Origin: Psychrobacillus antarcticus
GTDB lineage: Bacteria > Bacillota > Bacilli > Bacillales_A > Planococcaceae
Assembly (NCBI RefSeq): GCF_029533155.1
Contig: NZ_JAIZDB010000001.1
Coordinates: 124,001 to 188,000 of the forward strand
DNA: 64,000 nucleotides
Reading direction: 5' to 3'
Shown here piece after piece: positions 53,698-63,267 of the stretch. The notes beneath the pieces are model-generated. The model saw only the letters and a list, made by a program, of their open reading frames with translations, made no database searches and had not been told where the DNA came from. A program made the translations under genes and the position numbers. How positions within the stretch are numbered: the stretch's first letter is position 1; every line of letters begins with the position of its first letter.

Positions 53698-54984
53698 TTA
53701 TTTCCAAACACTTGTAATGATATTTGTTTGGGTACGATCTGGCCCAACTGAGAAAATGGAAATTTGTACACCTGTAAGTTGAGAAATCCGCTCTAAGTAA
53801 TGACGCGCTGTTTCAGGAAGTTCATCTAGTGATTTACATTTAGTAATATCTTCACTCCAACCTTGCATTTCTTCATAAACTGGTTCACATTCACTTAAAA
53901 TACGAAGGTTCGCTGGGTATTCTGTAATTAATTCACCTTTATATTTATAGGCAGTACATAATTTCACTTTATCTAATCCAGTTAATACATCAATTGAGTT
54001 AACCGTCAAATCAGTTAGTCCACTTACGCGACGAGCATGTCTAATTACTACTGTATCAAACCAACCAATACGACGTGGTCTGCCCGTAGTTGTCCCATAT
54101 TCTTTCCCAACTTCACGGATTTGATTTCCTATGTCATCAAATAATTCAGTTGGGAAAGGACCATCACCTACACGTGATGTATATGCTTTGCAAACACCTA
54201 CTACATGGGTAATCTTTGTTGGTCCAACTCCTGCACCAATTGTTACTCCACCAGCTACTGGATTCGAAGACGTTACAAATGGATAAGTACCTTGATCTAT
54301 ATCCAACATAACACCTTGTGCACCTTCAAATAATACACGACGGCCATCGTCTAATGCGTCGTTTAATACTTTAGAAGTATCCGTAACATACTTGGCAATC
54401 TCTTGTCCGTAGCCATAGAATTCTTCTAAAATTTCTTCTAAAGTATATCCTGTTGTTTCGTAAAACTTCTCAAACATTCTATTTTTTTCTTTTAAATTTA
54501 GTTCTAATTTTTCTTTAAATACTTCGTAGTCCAGAAGGTCAGCAATACGAATTCCAACACGTGCAGCTTTGTCCATATAAGCTGGTCCAATGCCTTTACC
54601 CGTCGTACCTATTTTATTTACTCCTCTGCGGGCTTCTTCCAGTTCGTCTTGTTTTAGATGATAAGGGAGAATAACATGCGCACGATTTGAAATACGTAAG
54701 TTTTCAGTTGTTACTCCGCGATTATGCAATCCTTTCAGCTCTTTTACAAGTGCTCTTGGATCCACAACCATTCCATTTCCTATAACAGAAATTTTATCTT
54801 TATAGAAAATCCCTGAAGGAATCAAGTGAAGCTTGTAAGTTTCTCCTCCGAAAATAATAGTGTGACCTGCATTATTACCACCTTGGTAACGTGCTATTAC
54901 TTCTGAGTTTTCAGATAGAAAGTCTGTGATTTTCCCTTTACCTTCGTCTCCCCATTGTGTTCCAACTACTACTACTGATGGCAT
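53698..54984 (-). CDS. purA: Adenylosuccinate synthetase
   Basis: 428 residues, full length. Joins aspartate to IMP with GTP in AMP synthesis. Seen: GDEGKGK at 12-18, NAGHT near 39, [11 protein letters not shown] near 127, TSNPVAGG near 237, GTTTGRPRR near 297. GGAGGTG precedes ATG 54984. Upstream lie a sigma-A promoter and a PurR operator. Confidence 0.98.
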   Translation of the reverse strand: MPSVVVVGTQWGDEGKGKITDFLSENSEVIARYQGGNNAGHTIIFGGETYKLHLIPSGIFYKDKISVIGNGMVVDPRALVKELKGLHNRGVTTENLRISNRAHVILPYHLKQDELEEARRGVNKIGTTGKGIGPAYMDKAARVGIRIADLLDYEVFKEKLELNLKEKNRMFEKFYETTGYTLEEILEEFYGYGQEIAKYVTDTSKVLNDALDDGRRVLFEGAQGVMLDIDQGTYPFVTSSNPVAGGVTIGAGVGPTKITHVVGVCKAYTSRVGDGPFPTELFDDIGNQIREVGKEYGTTTGRPRRIGWFDTVVIRHARRVSGLTDLTVNSIDVLTGLDKVKLCTAYKYKGELITEYPANLRILSECEPVYEEMQGWSEDITKCKSLDELPETARHYLERISQLTGVQISIFSVGPDRTQTNIITSVWK

Positions 54985-55034
54985 TTGCCAGCACCTCCGT
55001 CAGACATTTTGCATGTCCTGATTCAATCAGTGCT

Positions 55035-55064
55035 ATTGTACCAAATTTAAAAGTACTTAGTCAA
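55035..55064 (-). promoter_or_regulatory. Promoter of purA
   Basis: TTGACT at 55064-55059, 18-bp spacer, TACAAT at 55040-55035. Confidence 0.65.
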
Positions 55065-55084
55065 CTGATTTAACACAAAAACAC

Positions 55085-55116
55085 GAACGTGAAATGAATT
55101 AAAACATTTATCGTTC
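55085..55116. promoter_or_regulatory. PurR operator of purA
   Basis: CACGAACG...CGTTCGTG with exact GAAC-N24-GTTC spacing, the arrangement known for Bacillus PurR boxes, about 20 bp upstream of the -35 element. Confidence 0.75.
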
Positions 55117-55198
55117 GTGTTTATTGACAAAAATATTTGATTTTAACTATTTTTATAAAGTATTTCCATCAAACAACATTGCTCTTACACTATTCTGG

Positions 55199-56554
55199 TT
55201 ACGCTGGAGGTGCTTGGTGTTGACTCCAGTCGATATTAACAAACTTATTGAATTCTTTCACGAACGCCAATGTAACAGTTCCAGTAGGACCATTACGTTG
55301 TTTTGCAATAATAATTTCAATCATGTTCTGATTTTCTGTTTCTTTATCGTAATAATCCTCACGATACAGGAAGGATACAATGTCCGCATCCTGCTCAATA
55401 GAACCAGATTCACGTAAGTCAGACATCATCGGTCGCTTATCTTGACGCTGCTCAACACCACGAGATAACTGAGACAAGGCTATTACTGGAACCTGCAATT
55501 CACGAGCTAAACCTTTTAAAGACCGTGAAATTTCCGAAACCTCTTGTTGACGGTTTGCTTGGCTTCCTCCACTACCTTGGATTAACTGTAAATAATCAAT
55601 CATAATCATTCCAAGACCATGCTCTTGTTTCAATCGACGACATTTTGCACGAATTTCATTTACTCGAATACCGGGAGTATCATCAATATAAATTCCAGCA
55701 TTTGAAAGACTTCCCATTGCCATTGTAAGTTTACGCCAATCTTCGGTTGTTAATGCCCCCGTACGAAGTACCTGAGCATCTATATTCCCTTCTGCACAAA
55801 GCATACGCATAACTAACTGTTCGGCACCCATCTCTAAACTAAAGATTGCTACATTTTCATCTGTTTTAGTCGCTACATTTTGGGCCACATTCAGAGCAAA
55901 TGCTGTTTTCCCTACAGATGGACGAGCAGCTACAATTATCAAATCATTTCGTTGGAATCCGGCTGTAATTCGGTCTAAATCACGGAATCCTGTCGGTATA
56001 CCGGTTACATCGCCTTTTCTCGTATGAAGTTTTTCTATATTATCGTAAGTATCTACTAATACGTCTTTAATATGCTCAAAGTCTCCCGCATTTTTTCGGC
56101 TTGCGACTTCCATCATTTTACGTTCTGCTTCTGCTAATAAGGCTTCTACTTCATCTTCCCTAGTAAAACCATCTTCTACTATACCGGTAGCTACACGGAT
56201 TAAACGGCGCAAAATAGATTTTTCTTCTACAATCTTGGCGTAGTATGCTATATTGGCTGCGGTTGGAACTGCATTAGCAATTTCACTAATATATGAAATT
56301 CCACCCACATCTTCTAACTCTTTCTTTGCAGAAAGTTCTTCCGTCACGGTTACAACATCGATTGCCTTACCTTTATCGCTTAAATGAAGCATCGTCTGGA
56401 AAATTTTCTGATGTGCTACACGATAAAAATCTTCCGCTAGTAAAATCTCTCCAGCAGTAATTAATGCCTGTGGTTCTAAAAATATTGCTCCAATAACAGA
56501 TTGTTCGGCTTCTTGGTTATGCGGCGGTACACGGTCCAACATTGGATCGCTCAT
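55199..56554 (-). CDS. dnaB: Replicative DNA helicase
   Basis: 451 residues (called DnaC in B. subtilis). N-terminal domain 1-150, RecA-like C-terminal domain with Walker A ARPSVGKTAF near 208, Walker B MIMIDYLQLI near 311, LSQLSRGVEQR and DLRESGSIEQDAD. Hexameric fork helicase. Cotranscribed with rplI 12 nt upstream, the usual arrangement in Bacillales. Confidence 0.98.
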   Translation of the reverse strand: MSDPMLDRVPPHNQEAEQSVIGAIFLEPQALITAGEILLAEDFYRVAHQKIFQTMLHLSDKGKAIDVVTVTEELSAKKELEDVGGISYISEIANAVPTAANIAYYAKIVEEKSILRRLIRVATGIVEDGFTREDEVEALLAEAERKMMEVASRKNAGDFEHIKDVLVDTYDNIEKLHTRKGDVTGIPTGFRDLDRITAGFQRNDLIIVAARPSVGKTAFALNVAQNVATKTDENVAIFSLEMGAEQLVMRMLCAEGNIDAQVLRTGALTTEDWRKLTMAMGSLSNAGIYIDDTPGIRVNEIRAKCRRLKQEHGLGMIMIDYLQLIQGSGGSQANRQQEVSEISRSLKGLARELQVPVIALSQLSRGVEQRQDKRPMMSDLRESGSIEQDADIVSFLYREDYYDKETENQNMIEIIIAKQRNGPTGTVTLAFVKEFNKFVNIDWSQHQAPPA

Positions 56555-56566
56555 TTACCTCTCTCC

Positions 56567-57016
56567 TTACGCTTCTTCTGCAACAAGAACTTTTAATGTA
56601 GCCACTACTTCATGATGAAGTTTTACAGGGACGTTTGTATATCCTAATGCTCTAATTGCATCATCTAGTTCCATTTTGCGTTTATCTAATTTAATACCAT
56701 ATGATTTTTCTAATTGAGAGGCAATTTGTTTCGTAGTAATTGAACCAAATAGTCGACCATCATTCCCAGACTTTGCTTTTAACTCAACTGTTAATTGCTC
56801 TAATGTTTCTTTTAAATTTTTTGCATCTGCTAACTCTTGAGCCGCTTCTTTTTCTGATTTTTTCTTTTGCCCTTCAAGAGCACTTAATGCTGCTGCATTT
56901 ACTTCTACCGCAAATTTATTTTTAAGTAAAAAGTTATGTGCATAACCATCCGCAACATTTTTGACCTCGCCTTTTTTTCCTTTACCCTTTACATCTTTTA
57001 AGAATACTACTTTCAT
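56567..57016 (-). CDS. rplI: 50S ribosomal protein L9
   Basis: 149 residues. N-terminal rRNA-binding domain with GYAHNFLL near 26 and [15 protein letters not shown], a long connecting helix, and the C-terminal domain ([13 protein letters not shown]). ATGA overlap with gdpP. Confidence 0.98.
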   Translation of the reverse strand: MKVVFLKDVKGKGKKGEVKNVADGYAHNFLLKNKFAVEVNAAALSALEGQKKKSEKEAAQELADAKNLKETLEQLTVELKAKSGNDGRLFGSITTKQIASQLEKSYGIKLDKRKMELDDAIRALGYTNVPVKLHHEVVATLKVLVAEEA

Positions 57017-58989
57017 TCTTCATTTCCTCCTTCGATTGTATCTATAATTGCATTTTTTAGAAGTAATATTGCTTCGTCTATAGAGGTATCTTCCAATTGA
57101 CAGGCGGCATTAGTTAAATGCCCTCCACCATTTAGTTTTTCCATAATAACTTGAACATTGATATCACCTAATGATCGAGCACTAATTCCTAACGTAGATT
57201 CACTTTTACGTCCTATTACAAAAGAAGCTGTAACATTATTCATGGTCAATAAGATATCCGCCGTTTGGGCAAGTAATACCTGACTATAAGAGACATTTTC
57301 CATGCCGTGGGCAATAGCAACTCCTTCTCGAAAGAATTCTACGCTCTGAACGATTTTAGAACGTTCTATATAGGTATCAATGTCTTCCTTCAACATACGT
57401 TGAACTAGAATGGTATCTGCACCATGCGTACGCAGGTAGGATGCGGCTTCAAATGTTCTTGCTCCTGTACGAAGCGTAAAGCTTTTCGTATCTACGATAA
57501 TACCTGCTAACATTGATGTTGCTTCTAACATAGATAACTTCTCATTTTTCGGTTGATATTCAATTAGTTCAGTTACCAACTCTGAAGTAGAGGATGCGTA
57601 AGGTTCCATATAAACAAGCATCGTATTGGAGATAAATTCTTCCCCACGTCGATGATGATCAATCACAACGACCTTCTCAGCTTTTTGAAGAAGCTTTTCA
57701 TCAATAACTAAGCTTGGTTTATGTGTATCTACAACAACTAATAACGTTTTATCTGTAATTTTGCTTATCGCCTCTTCTGGGCTTATAAAACGATTATATA
57801 GTTCTGGTTGTTGCTTTATCTCATCCATTAGGCGAGTCACGCTATTGTCTAACTCATTAGTATCCAATACAACGTAACCCTCTACTTTGTTCATCCCAAC
57901 CATTTTTCTTACCCCAACAGCTGATCCGATTGCATCCATATCTGGCATTCTATGTCCCATAACAAATACCTGGTCACTATCCTGTATTAAATCTCTTAGC
58001 GCATGAGAAATAACTCTAGCTCTTACACGCGTCCGTTTTTCTACTGGGCTTGTTTTCCCACCGTAGAACTTTACTTTTCCACTCGGATGCTTGATGGCTA
58101 CTTGATCTCCACCACGTCCTAAAACTAAGTCTAAACTAGACTGTGCTAGTTCCCCAAGTTCAACTAAGGACGTAGAACCTGCACCAACACCAACGCTTAA
58201 AGTGAGGGAAAATCCAAATTTAGCAGTAGTTTCTCTTATATCATCCAATATGGAAAACTTACTTTTTTCTATTTCTACTAAGATGGACTCATTAAAAACG
58301 GCTAAAAAACGATCAGAAGAAATTCGTTTTACATAGATACCGTATTTTGCTCCCCATTCGTTCACACACGAAGTAACAATACTATTAAGCCTTCCTCTTG
58401 TTTGATCGTCCATTCCCTGTGATATTTCATCGTAATTATCTATAAACAGTACACCAATTACAGTTCGATCCCCATAATATAGCGATTCCATTTCGACTTG
58501 TTCTGTTATATCAAAGAAATATAGAAGCTTTTCTTCTGCTTTATAAAATACTTTATAATTCTTTTCATCTAAAGAAATGACCATTTCTTTGGATTCTTCT
58601 TGTTTCTTAAGTTGTTGAAAATCTTTTGAGATAGAAAGAAGTTCCTCACCAATAATAGTATCGAATGGAAGCTGCTGCGTCATATATGGATTTGCCCACT
58701 CGATAATATACTGATCATTTATGAGCAGTATCCCGATTGGCATTTCTAATAAGGCTTCTTCCCCTACCTTTTTCATCCGGTAGGAAAGAGTTTCGATATG
58801 TTTTTCTGTCTCTTCGTATACACGTTGTTCAATTATCCACGCATAGCTGAATACACCAATTACCATTAGAGCGAATAATAATCCAACCAATACGTTGGTA
58901 GACAGTAATAAATAAGTTGCAACCCCACTAAGTAGTAAGAACAGTATGAGTGGATATCGAATTGGCCGTTTCCTAAAAAAAGATGCCAC
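57013..58989 (-). CDS. gdpP: Cyclic-di-AMP phosphodiesterase GdpP
   Basis: 658 residues. Two membrane segments in the first 55 residues, a degenerate PAS (heme-binding in relatives) about 60-150, a degenerate GGDEF about 170-300 (GGDEF itself lost, as in the family), then DHH/DHHA1 from 335: [30 protein letters not shown], and GGGHLTNAA at the end. Breaks down c-di-AMP and so affects potassium balance, wall stress and beta-lactam tolerance. Between yybS and rplI as in B. subtilis. Confidence 0.97.
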   Translation of the reverse strand: MASFFRKRPIRYPLILFLLLSGVATYLLLSTNVLVGLLFALMVIGVFSYAWIIEQRVYEETEKHIETLSYRMKKVGEEALLEMPIGILLINDQYIIEWANPYMTQQLPFDTIIGEELLSISKDFQQLKKQEESKEMVISLDEKNYKVFYKAEEKLLYFFDITEQVEMESLYYGDRTVIGVLFIDNYDEISQGMDDQTRGRLNSIVTSCVNEWGAKYGIYVKRISSDRFLAVFNESILVEIEKSKFSILDDIRETTAKFGFSLTLSVGVGAGSTSLVELGELAQSSLDLVLGRGGDQVAIKHPSGKVKFYGGKTSPVEKRTRVRARVISHALRDLIQDSDQVFVMGHRMPDMDAIGSAVGVRKMVGMNKVEGYVVLDTNELDNSVTRLMDEIKQQPELYNRFISPEEAISKITDKTLLVVVDTHKPSLVIDEKLLQKAEKVVVIDHHRRGEEFISNTMLVYMEPYASSTSELVTELIEYQPKNEKLSMLEATSMLAGIIVDTKSFTLRTGARTFEAASYLRTHGADTILVQRMLKEDIDTYIERSKIVQSVEFFREGVAIAHGMENVSYSQVLLAQTADILLTMNNVTASFVIGRKSESTLGISARSLGDINVQVIMEKLNGGGHLTNAACQLEDTSIDEAILLLKNAIIDTIEGGNEE

Positions 58990-59001
58990 TTGATCAACTC
59001 C

Positions 59002-59943
59002 TTATTTTTTGTATCTGTCTTTAACAAATCCTCTTATATTAAATCCTAAATCTAATACCCCTACTATAATAGTAAACATATATAGTGGGACTGCCAAAAA
59101 TGTTGCAAATATCATTGACCATTTTGGCCACCCTTTTACATCAAAGTAGTAGTGTATGAGAGAAATACCTTGTAAAAATAACAGTGCTCGTAATATTAAA
59201 GCAGCGTTTATAAATACTAAATAGCCAAACGTCCCTATTTCAAATGAAACAAACAATGAGAATATAGATACGACTAAATAATACCATAACACTACTTTTG
59301 GTAGTCTAAATTCCTTGAATTTAGGAAACTTGGGTACATCTAATTTTAATTTTCTTAATAAAGATAAATTAATGATTAAAAATATCCAAGCACTTATAAA
59401 CACGGTACCAATATAATAGCTAGGCATAATAGACTCAATAAGCATGATGCTTTGTTTAACTAACTCGTCATAACCCTCAGGTAACTGTCCAAAGGAAGAC
59501 ATAATATTTCCCAGTTGTTCGTAGTATACTTCAATGGTTGTAATAAATTGCTTCAAAACATTCATATTAAAAAATAAAATGGATAATATGTATTGTACTG
59601 CAGTCATTAAAAGTAAAAACAGCCCAGTTGCCATAAACATATACAACTTAGACTGTTTAGTCCTAATTGAATCTCCAATGATAAAACCTAACGGAGCAAC
59701 TAGCAATCCAAAAATCAATCCAAAAACTCCACCAATAATAAGAGAAAATAGAACCGCGATAATCGTAACAAATGCAGCTTGTTTTCTTTCAAACCTTGCA
59801 CTATACCAAGCAAGAGGCAATGGCACAATAAATAAAGTGAATAACCCTAGTACGGGAACAAAAACAGATATTGCCAACAAGATAGCAAATAGTGCAATGA
59901 TCATAAATCCATGTGTCAAATAACTCGTTTCATTTCTTTGCAT
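59002..59943 (-). CDS. yybS: YybS family membrane protein (DUF2232)
   Basis: 313 residues, about eight membrane segments. Glycine-rich IIGGVFGLIFGLLVAPLGFI near 72-91 and the C-terminal pattern FLQGISLIHYYFDVKGWP mark the DUF2232/YybS family, possibly an S-component-like transporter. First gene of yybS-gdpP-rplI-dnaB. Preceded by AAGGAAGG. Confidence 0.92.
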   Translation of the reverse strand: MQRNETSYLTHGFMIIALFAILLAISVFVPVLGLFTLFIVPLPLAWYSARFERKQAAFVTIIAVLFSLIIGGVFGLIFGLLVAPLGFIIGDSIRTKQSKLYMFMATGLFLLLMTAVQYILSILFFNMNVLKQFITTIEVYYEQLGNIMSSFGQLPEGYDELVKQSIMLIESIMPSYYIGTVFISAWIFLIINLSLLRKLKLDVPKFPKFKEFRLPKVVLWYYLVVSIFSLFVSFEIGTFGYLVFINAALILRALLFLQGISLIHYYFDVKGWPKWSMIFATFLAVPLYMFTIIVGVLDLGFNIRGFVKDRYKK

Positions 59944-60025
59944 TTAGGAACCTTCCTTTAATGTAATCATCCATTCATTGTAACAGATTATTTACAACAA
60001 CTAAAATTCCACATCCTGTATTAAA

Positions 60026-60150
60026 TGCGAAAGTGCCTAAGTCACCCTCGAATAGTGTTGGAAGTATGGTGTTAAAGCGTCCTTTTCCCTTTCTACAAGT
60101 TTGAAGTGACTTGAGGGGGACTTGAGGGGCTACGCGCTGTTGCTAGACAG
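60026..60150. repeat. Palindromic intergenic repeat, family 1, copy 2
   Basis: Read on the plus strand it follows the reverse complement of 3401-3510 along its whole length: TGCGAAAGTGCCTAAG / TGCGCAAGCGCCTATG, TTAAAGCGTC / TTAAAGGCGTC, GAAGTGACTTGAGGGG / GAAGCGACTCGAGGGG, GGGGCTACGCGCT / GGGGCTAGGCGCT. GACTTGAGGGG is duplicated in tandem (60107-60128), a change private to this copy. Confidence 0.7.
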
Positions 60151-60190
60151 ATAATGAGTAAAAAGTCTATACTTTCGATATTTTAAAAAG

Positions 60191-60216
60191 AAAAAAAGAC
60201 CGGTTTCCCGGTCTTT
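60191..60216 (-). terminator. Terminator of rpsF-ssb-rpsR
   Basis: AAAGACCGG-4 nt-CCGGTCTTT followed by a T run on the minus strand. Confidence 0.9.
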
Positions 60217-60227
60217 CAAATTTATAC

Positions 60228-60464
60228 TTATCTCTCTTCAGTAGAGAATGGAAGTAAAGCCATGATACGAGATACTTTAATAGCTCGTGTTAACTTACGT
60301 TGGTACTTCGCACTAGTTCCTGTCACACGACGTGGAAGAATTTTTCCACGTTCTGACACGAATTTTTTCAACAAATCTACATCTTTATAATCGATGTGTA
60401 CGATATTGTTTGATGTGAAGTAACAAACTTTACGGCGTCTTTTGCCTCCGCGACGAATTGCCAT
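60228..60464 (-). CDS. rpsR: 30S ribosomal protein S18
   Basis: 78 residues. [49 protein letters not shown]. Binds S6 on the small subunit platform. The Cys in KVCYF is the single Cys of the zinc-free type. Third gene of the operon, 49 bp after ssb. Confidence 0.98.
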   Translation of the reverse strand: MAIRRGGKRRRKVCYFTSNNIVHIDYKDVDLLKKFVSERGKILPRRVTGTSAKYQRKLTRAIKVSRIMALLPFSTEER

Positions 60465-60513
60465 ATTGAGTTGCCTCCTTTTCGATTAAAGTAAACATGC
60501 CAAGTAATTCTTT

Positions 60514-61017
60514 TTAGAATGGTAAGTCATCATCCGATACTTCGATTGGTCCACTACTATTAGAAAAAGGATCCTCATCTACACGTGTATAGTTTTGCTG
60601 ATTTGTTGGTTGGTTTTGCTGATATGAAGGCGTTGAAGATTGCTGCTGTCCATTGCCACCAGATGATTGTCCACCTTGGTTACGCTCTCCAGAGCCGCTA
60701 CGTGGTTCTAAAAACTGAACGCTGTCTGCAACAACGTCTGTCGTATAAACACGTTTTCCATCTTGTCCTTCATAACTACCCGTTTGAATGCGTCCTTCAA
60801 CACCAGCTAAACTTCCTTTTTTCAAGAAGTTTGCTGTGTTTTCAGCTTGCTTTCTCCAAACGGTACAGTTGATAAAATCAGCTTCTCTTTCACCTTGTTG
60901 GTTGGAGAATGTACGATTTACAGCTAGTGTAAATCTTGCCATTGCAACACCACTTGGTGTATAGCGAAGTTCCGGATCTTTTGTTAGTCTTCCAACTAAT
61001 ACGACACGGTTAATCAT
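60514..61017 (-). CDS. ssb: Single-stranded DNA-binding protein
   Basis: 167 residues. OB fold 1-105 ([40 protein letters not shown], Trp for base stacking), Gly/Gln/Asn-rich linker 108-155, and the acidic C-terminal tip DDDLPF that docks repair and replication partners. Usual place between S6 and S18. Confidence 0.98.
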   Translation of the reverse strand: MINRVVLVGRLTKDPELRYTPSGVAMARFTLAVNRTFSNQQGEREADFINCTVWRKQAENTANFLKKGSLAGVEGRIQTGSYEGQDGKRVYTTDVVADSVQFLEPRSGSGERNQGGQSSGGNGQQQSSTPSYQQNQPTNQQNYTRVDEDPFSNSSGPIEVSDDDLPF

Positions 61018-61056
61018 CAGTAAACAACCTCCCTCGATCAGCTTTTTAAGTCAATT

Positions 61057-61368
61057 TTATTTTTTTGCTTTAACTTTAATATCGTCGATACGAACAGCAA
61101 TGTGACGGATAATGTCTTCATTGATGTTAGCTAAACGTGTATACTCATCGATTGCTTTTGAATCAGCAGCGTTTACTTTAACGATTTGGTAGAAACCTTC
61201 ACGCAAGTCATTGATTTCGTAAGCTAAGCGGCGTTTACCCCACTCTTTTGCTTCGATGATTTCTGCACCATTTGAAGTTAAGATTTCTTGGAAACGCTCT
61301 ACTAAAGCTTTCTTCGCATCTTCTTCAATTGCTGGTTGAATAATGTACATTAATTCGTACTTTCTCAT
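61057..61368 (-). CDS. rpsF: 30S ribosomal protein S6
   Basis: 103 residues, slightly longer than the usual 95. [45 protein letters not shown]. First gene of rpsF-ssb-rpsR. GGGAGG precedes ATG 61368. Confidence 0.98.
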   Translation of the reverse strand: MRKYELMYIIQPAIEEDAKKALVERFQEILTSNGAEIIEAKEWGKRRLAYEINDLREGFYQIVKVNAADSKAIDEYTRLANINEDIIRHIAVRIDDIKVKAKK

Positions 61369-61394
61369 CTATTTACACCTCCCTATGGTCTTTG

Positions 61395-61414
61395 GCCGAC
61401 TACTGAAAGTCGAC
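61395..61414 (-). promoter_or_regulatory. Hairpin in the rpsF leader
   Basis: Minus strand GTCGACT-TTCAGT-AGTCGGC forms a 7-bp stem 27 nt before rpsF. It may be part of an S6:S18 autoregulatory leader as known for this operon, but I cannot match the full consensus. Confidence 0.3.
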
Positions 61415-61649
61415 AAGGAGCAAGTAATACTATTACTCACATCAATGAATTGTAACATAGTTTATCAAACGTATCAAGGCTGAATGTCATTTTTTTATTC
61501 AATCATGTATATTTATTTTAAATGGGAGGGTTATATGGAAGCAGCAATTGAGTAATGAACTAGAAAGGTTTGCCTGGGAAAATATTGGACTGTACTGTGG
61601 GATTATCAATAATAGGAATAATTCTTACTCCCGCTTTCCAACACTCGGT

Positions 61650-61976
61650 ACTAGTAATGAACTTTTGTGATTACTAACCAAACACCTAACAAAACAAATG
61701 ATCCTAACCAAAATTGAATTTCTTATCTATCTTTAAACCAGTAGGAAGAAATTAGAGCAGCAGTAACAGGTTGGTATATTGCAAGCTGGCATAGAAGCTC
61801 CATTGATTCAACGATATTCCTATAAACCGCTAACCAGAAAGTATAAAAATCAAACGAAAGAATGCAATGATACTTGGGTCAAATACATCAACCAAAATTG
61901 AACCGAAGATGAAATTGCTGCCCCAAGCAATGACACAAAAGAAAAGAATTAAATAGGTGAGATATAGCTTATTCAT
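61650..61976 (-). pseudogene. EamA/DMT transporter pseudogene
   Basis: From ATG 61976 (RBS GGGAGGA, about 15 nt upstream) the frame reads an EamA start (MNKLYLTYLILFFCVIAWGS, DPSIIAFFRLIFI) and stops at an in-frame TAG at 61832-61830 after 48 codons. Further along, parts of the later sequence remain in shifted frames (NQWSFYASLQYT, PVTAALIS, WLGSFVLLGVWLVIT). About two thirds of a 300-residue carrier is deleted. Immediately upstream of, and in the same direction as, no intact partner; the downstream 61440-61640 has no gene. Confidence 0.8.
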
Positions 61977-62052
61977 GAAGTATATATATCCTCCCTTTCT
62001 ATTAAAATGAATATGAAAAAGAGAAAGAGTTAGTACTCTTTCTCTCTACTTA

Positions 62053-63267
62053 TCATACTAATTCACCTTTTACCATAACCAATCGCTTATTCGGTATTCT
62101 TGCAACGACTTCTGCTGAAGAAGCAGCTTCAAAAAATACAAAACTTGCATCATCCTGTATAGTTGGCCATATCTTTTGCCCTTTTTCATTTAAGGAAACG
62201 ATGCCACCTGTTACCCATTTAAGCGAATTTCGTAGTGATTTTTCATCAATCTTACGAGTAAGTTCGCAAAAACGGGTAGCTTTTTCAAGTACATCCCCAG
62301 TACCATATGGACTCCAAGAATCATAAAAACCATCACATCCAAAATGGACCTTTACTCCATGCATATCTAACAAGTCAATGGGTGGTATTACTCGACCAAG
62401 ATTGATTGGTATAGTAGACATGATTGCTACATCTTGTTCTGCTAAGCGTCTTGCTACTATTTCTTGTTGTGAAATCGGAATATCACCTAAACAGAAAGCA
62501 TGGCTCAATGCTGTACGTCCTTGATAGTTGGCATCTTGCACGATATCAATCCATTTATCAGTCGTATAATAACCAACGAAGCCCCCATCATGTAAATGAA
62601 TATCTACATCTGCATCAAACTCTGTAGCAATATCCATCACTTCATATAATGATTTTTCAATGGCGTTATCTATTCCTGCTGGATCTAATCCACCTACCAT
62701 CGTAGCACCACTTCTCATTGCTTCACGCATTAAAGAAGGAACTGACTCCCTTAAAAGTCCGTGTTGTGGAAACGCAATAATATCAGCAGTTACTTTTCCT
62801 TTAAACGATTCTAGTGCTGCCTTTACACCCTCTAAATTTTTCAGTCCGATATATGGGTCGATATTCACATGTGTGCGAATATGAGTAGATCCTTTTGCTA
62901 GAAGGGTCTCGATCATTGTCGTTGCTCTTTGCTGAGCAGTACTAGCTAATACCGTCAACTCAGCAGCTTCAAGAGCTAAACGCTCCTTTAAATTTGCTAC
63001 TGGTGTACAAGCTTTCCAATCGAGCGACATGTACGTTTTATCTAAATGATTATGCATTTCTTTAAACGGAGGAAGAGCTAACTTCCCCTTCATATCTAAC
63101 ACTTCTTGTCCAGAAGGAATATGCTCGCTAACTTCTAATTGTTCTACTATTTTACCATTTTTAATTTTAAGGTGAAATAGAGACGTTAGCGTTTCTACTG
63201 TACCATTTTCTAATTGTTTTTCACCAATTTCTAACCTCACATTAGAAAGCCATTTTACGTTACTCAT
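62053..63267 (-). CDS. Amidohydrolase (cytosine deaminase-like)
   Basis: 404 residues, complete. Metal ligands in EMHNHLDK (His-x-His, near 71-73 on the chain), HIRTHVNID, DIHLHDGG, SHAFCLGD and the catalytic Asp in FGCDGFYDSWSPYG. Closest in layout to cytosine deaminase and isopropylammelide aminohydrolase, which act on ring C-N bonds. The ATG overlaps the stop of the next upstream gene (ATGA), a paralogue. Substrate unknown. Confidence 0.88.
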   Translation of the reverse strand: MSNVKWLSNVRLEIGEKQLENGTVETLTSLFHLKIKNGKIVEQLEVSEHIPSGQEVLDMKGKLALPPFKEMHNHLDKTYMSLDWKACTPVANLKERLALEAAELTVLASTAQQRATTMIETLLAKGSTHIRTHVNIDPYIGLKNLEGVKAALESFKGKVTADIIAFPQHGLLRESVPSLMREAMRSGATMVGGLDPAGIDNAIEKSLYEVMDIATEFDADVDIHLHDGGFVGYYTTDKWIDIVQDANYQGRTALSHAFCLGDIPISQQEIVARRLAEQDVAIMSTIPINLGRVIPPIDLLDMHGVKVHFGCDGFYDSWSPYGTGDVLEKATRFCELTRKIDEKSLRNSLKWVTGGIVSLNEKGQKIWPTIQDDASFVFFEAASSAEVVARIPNKRLVMVKGELV

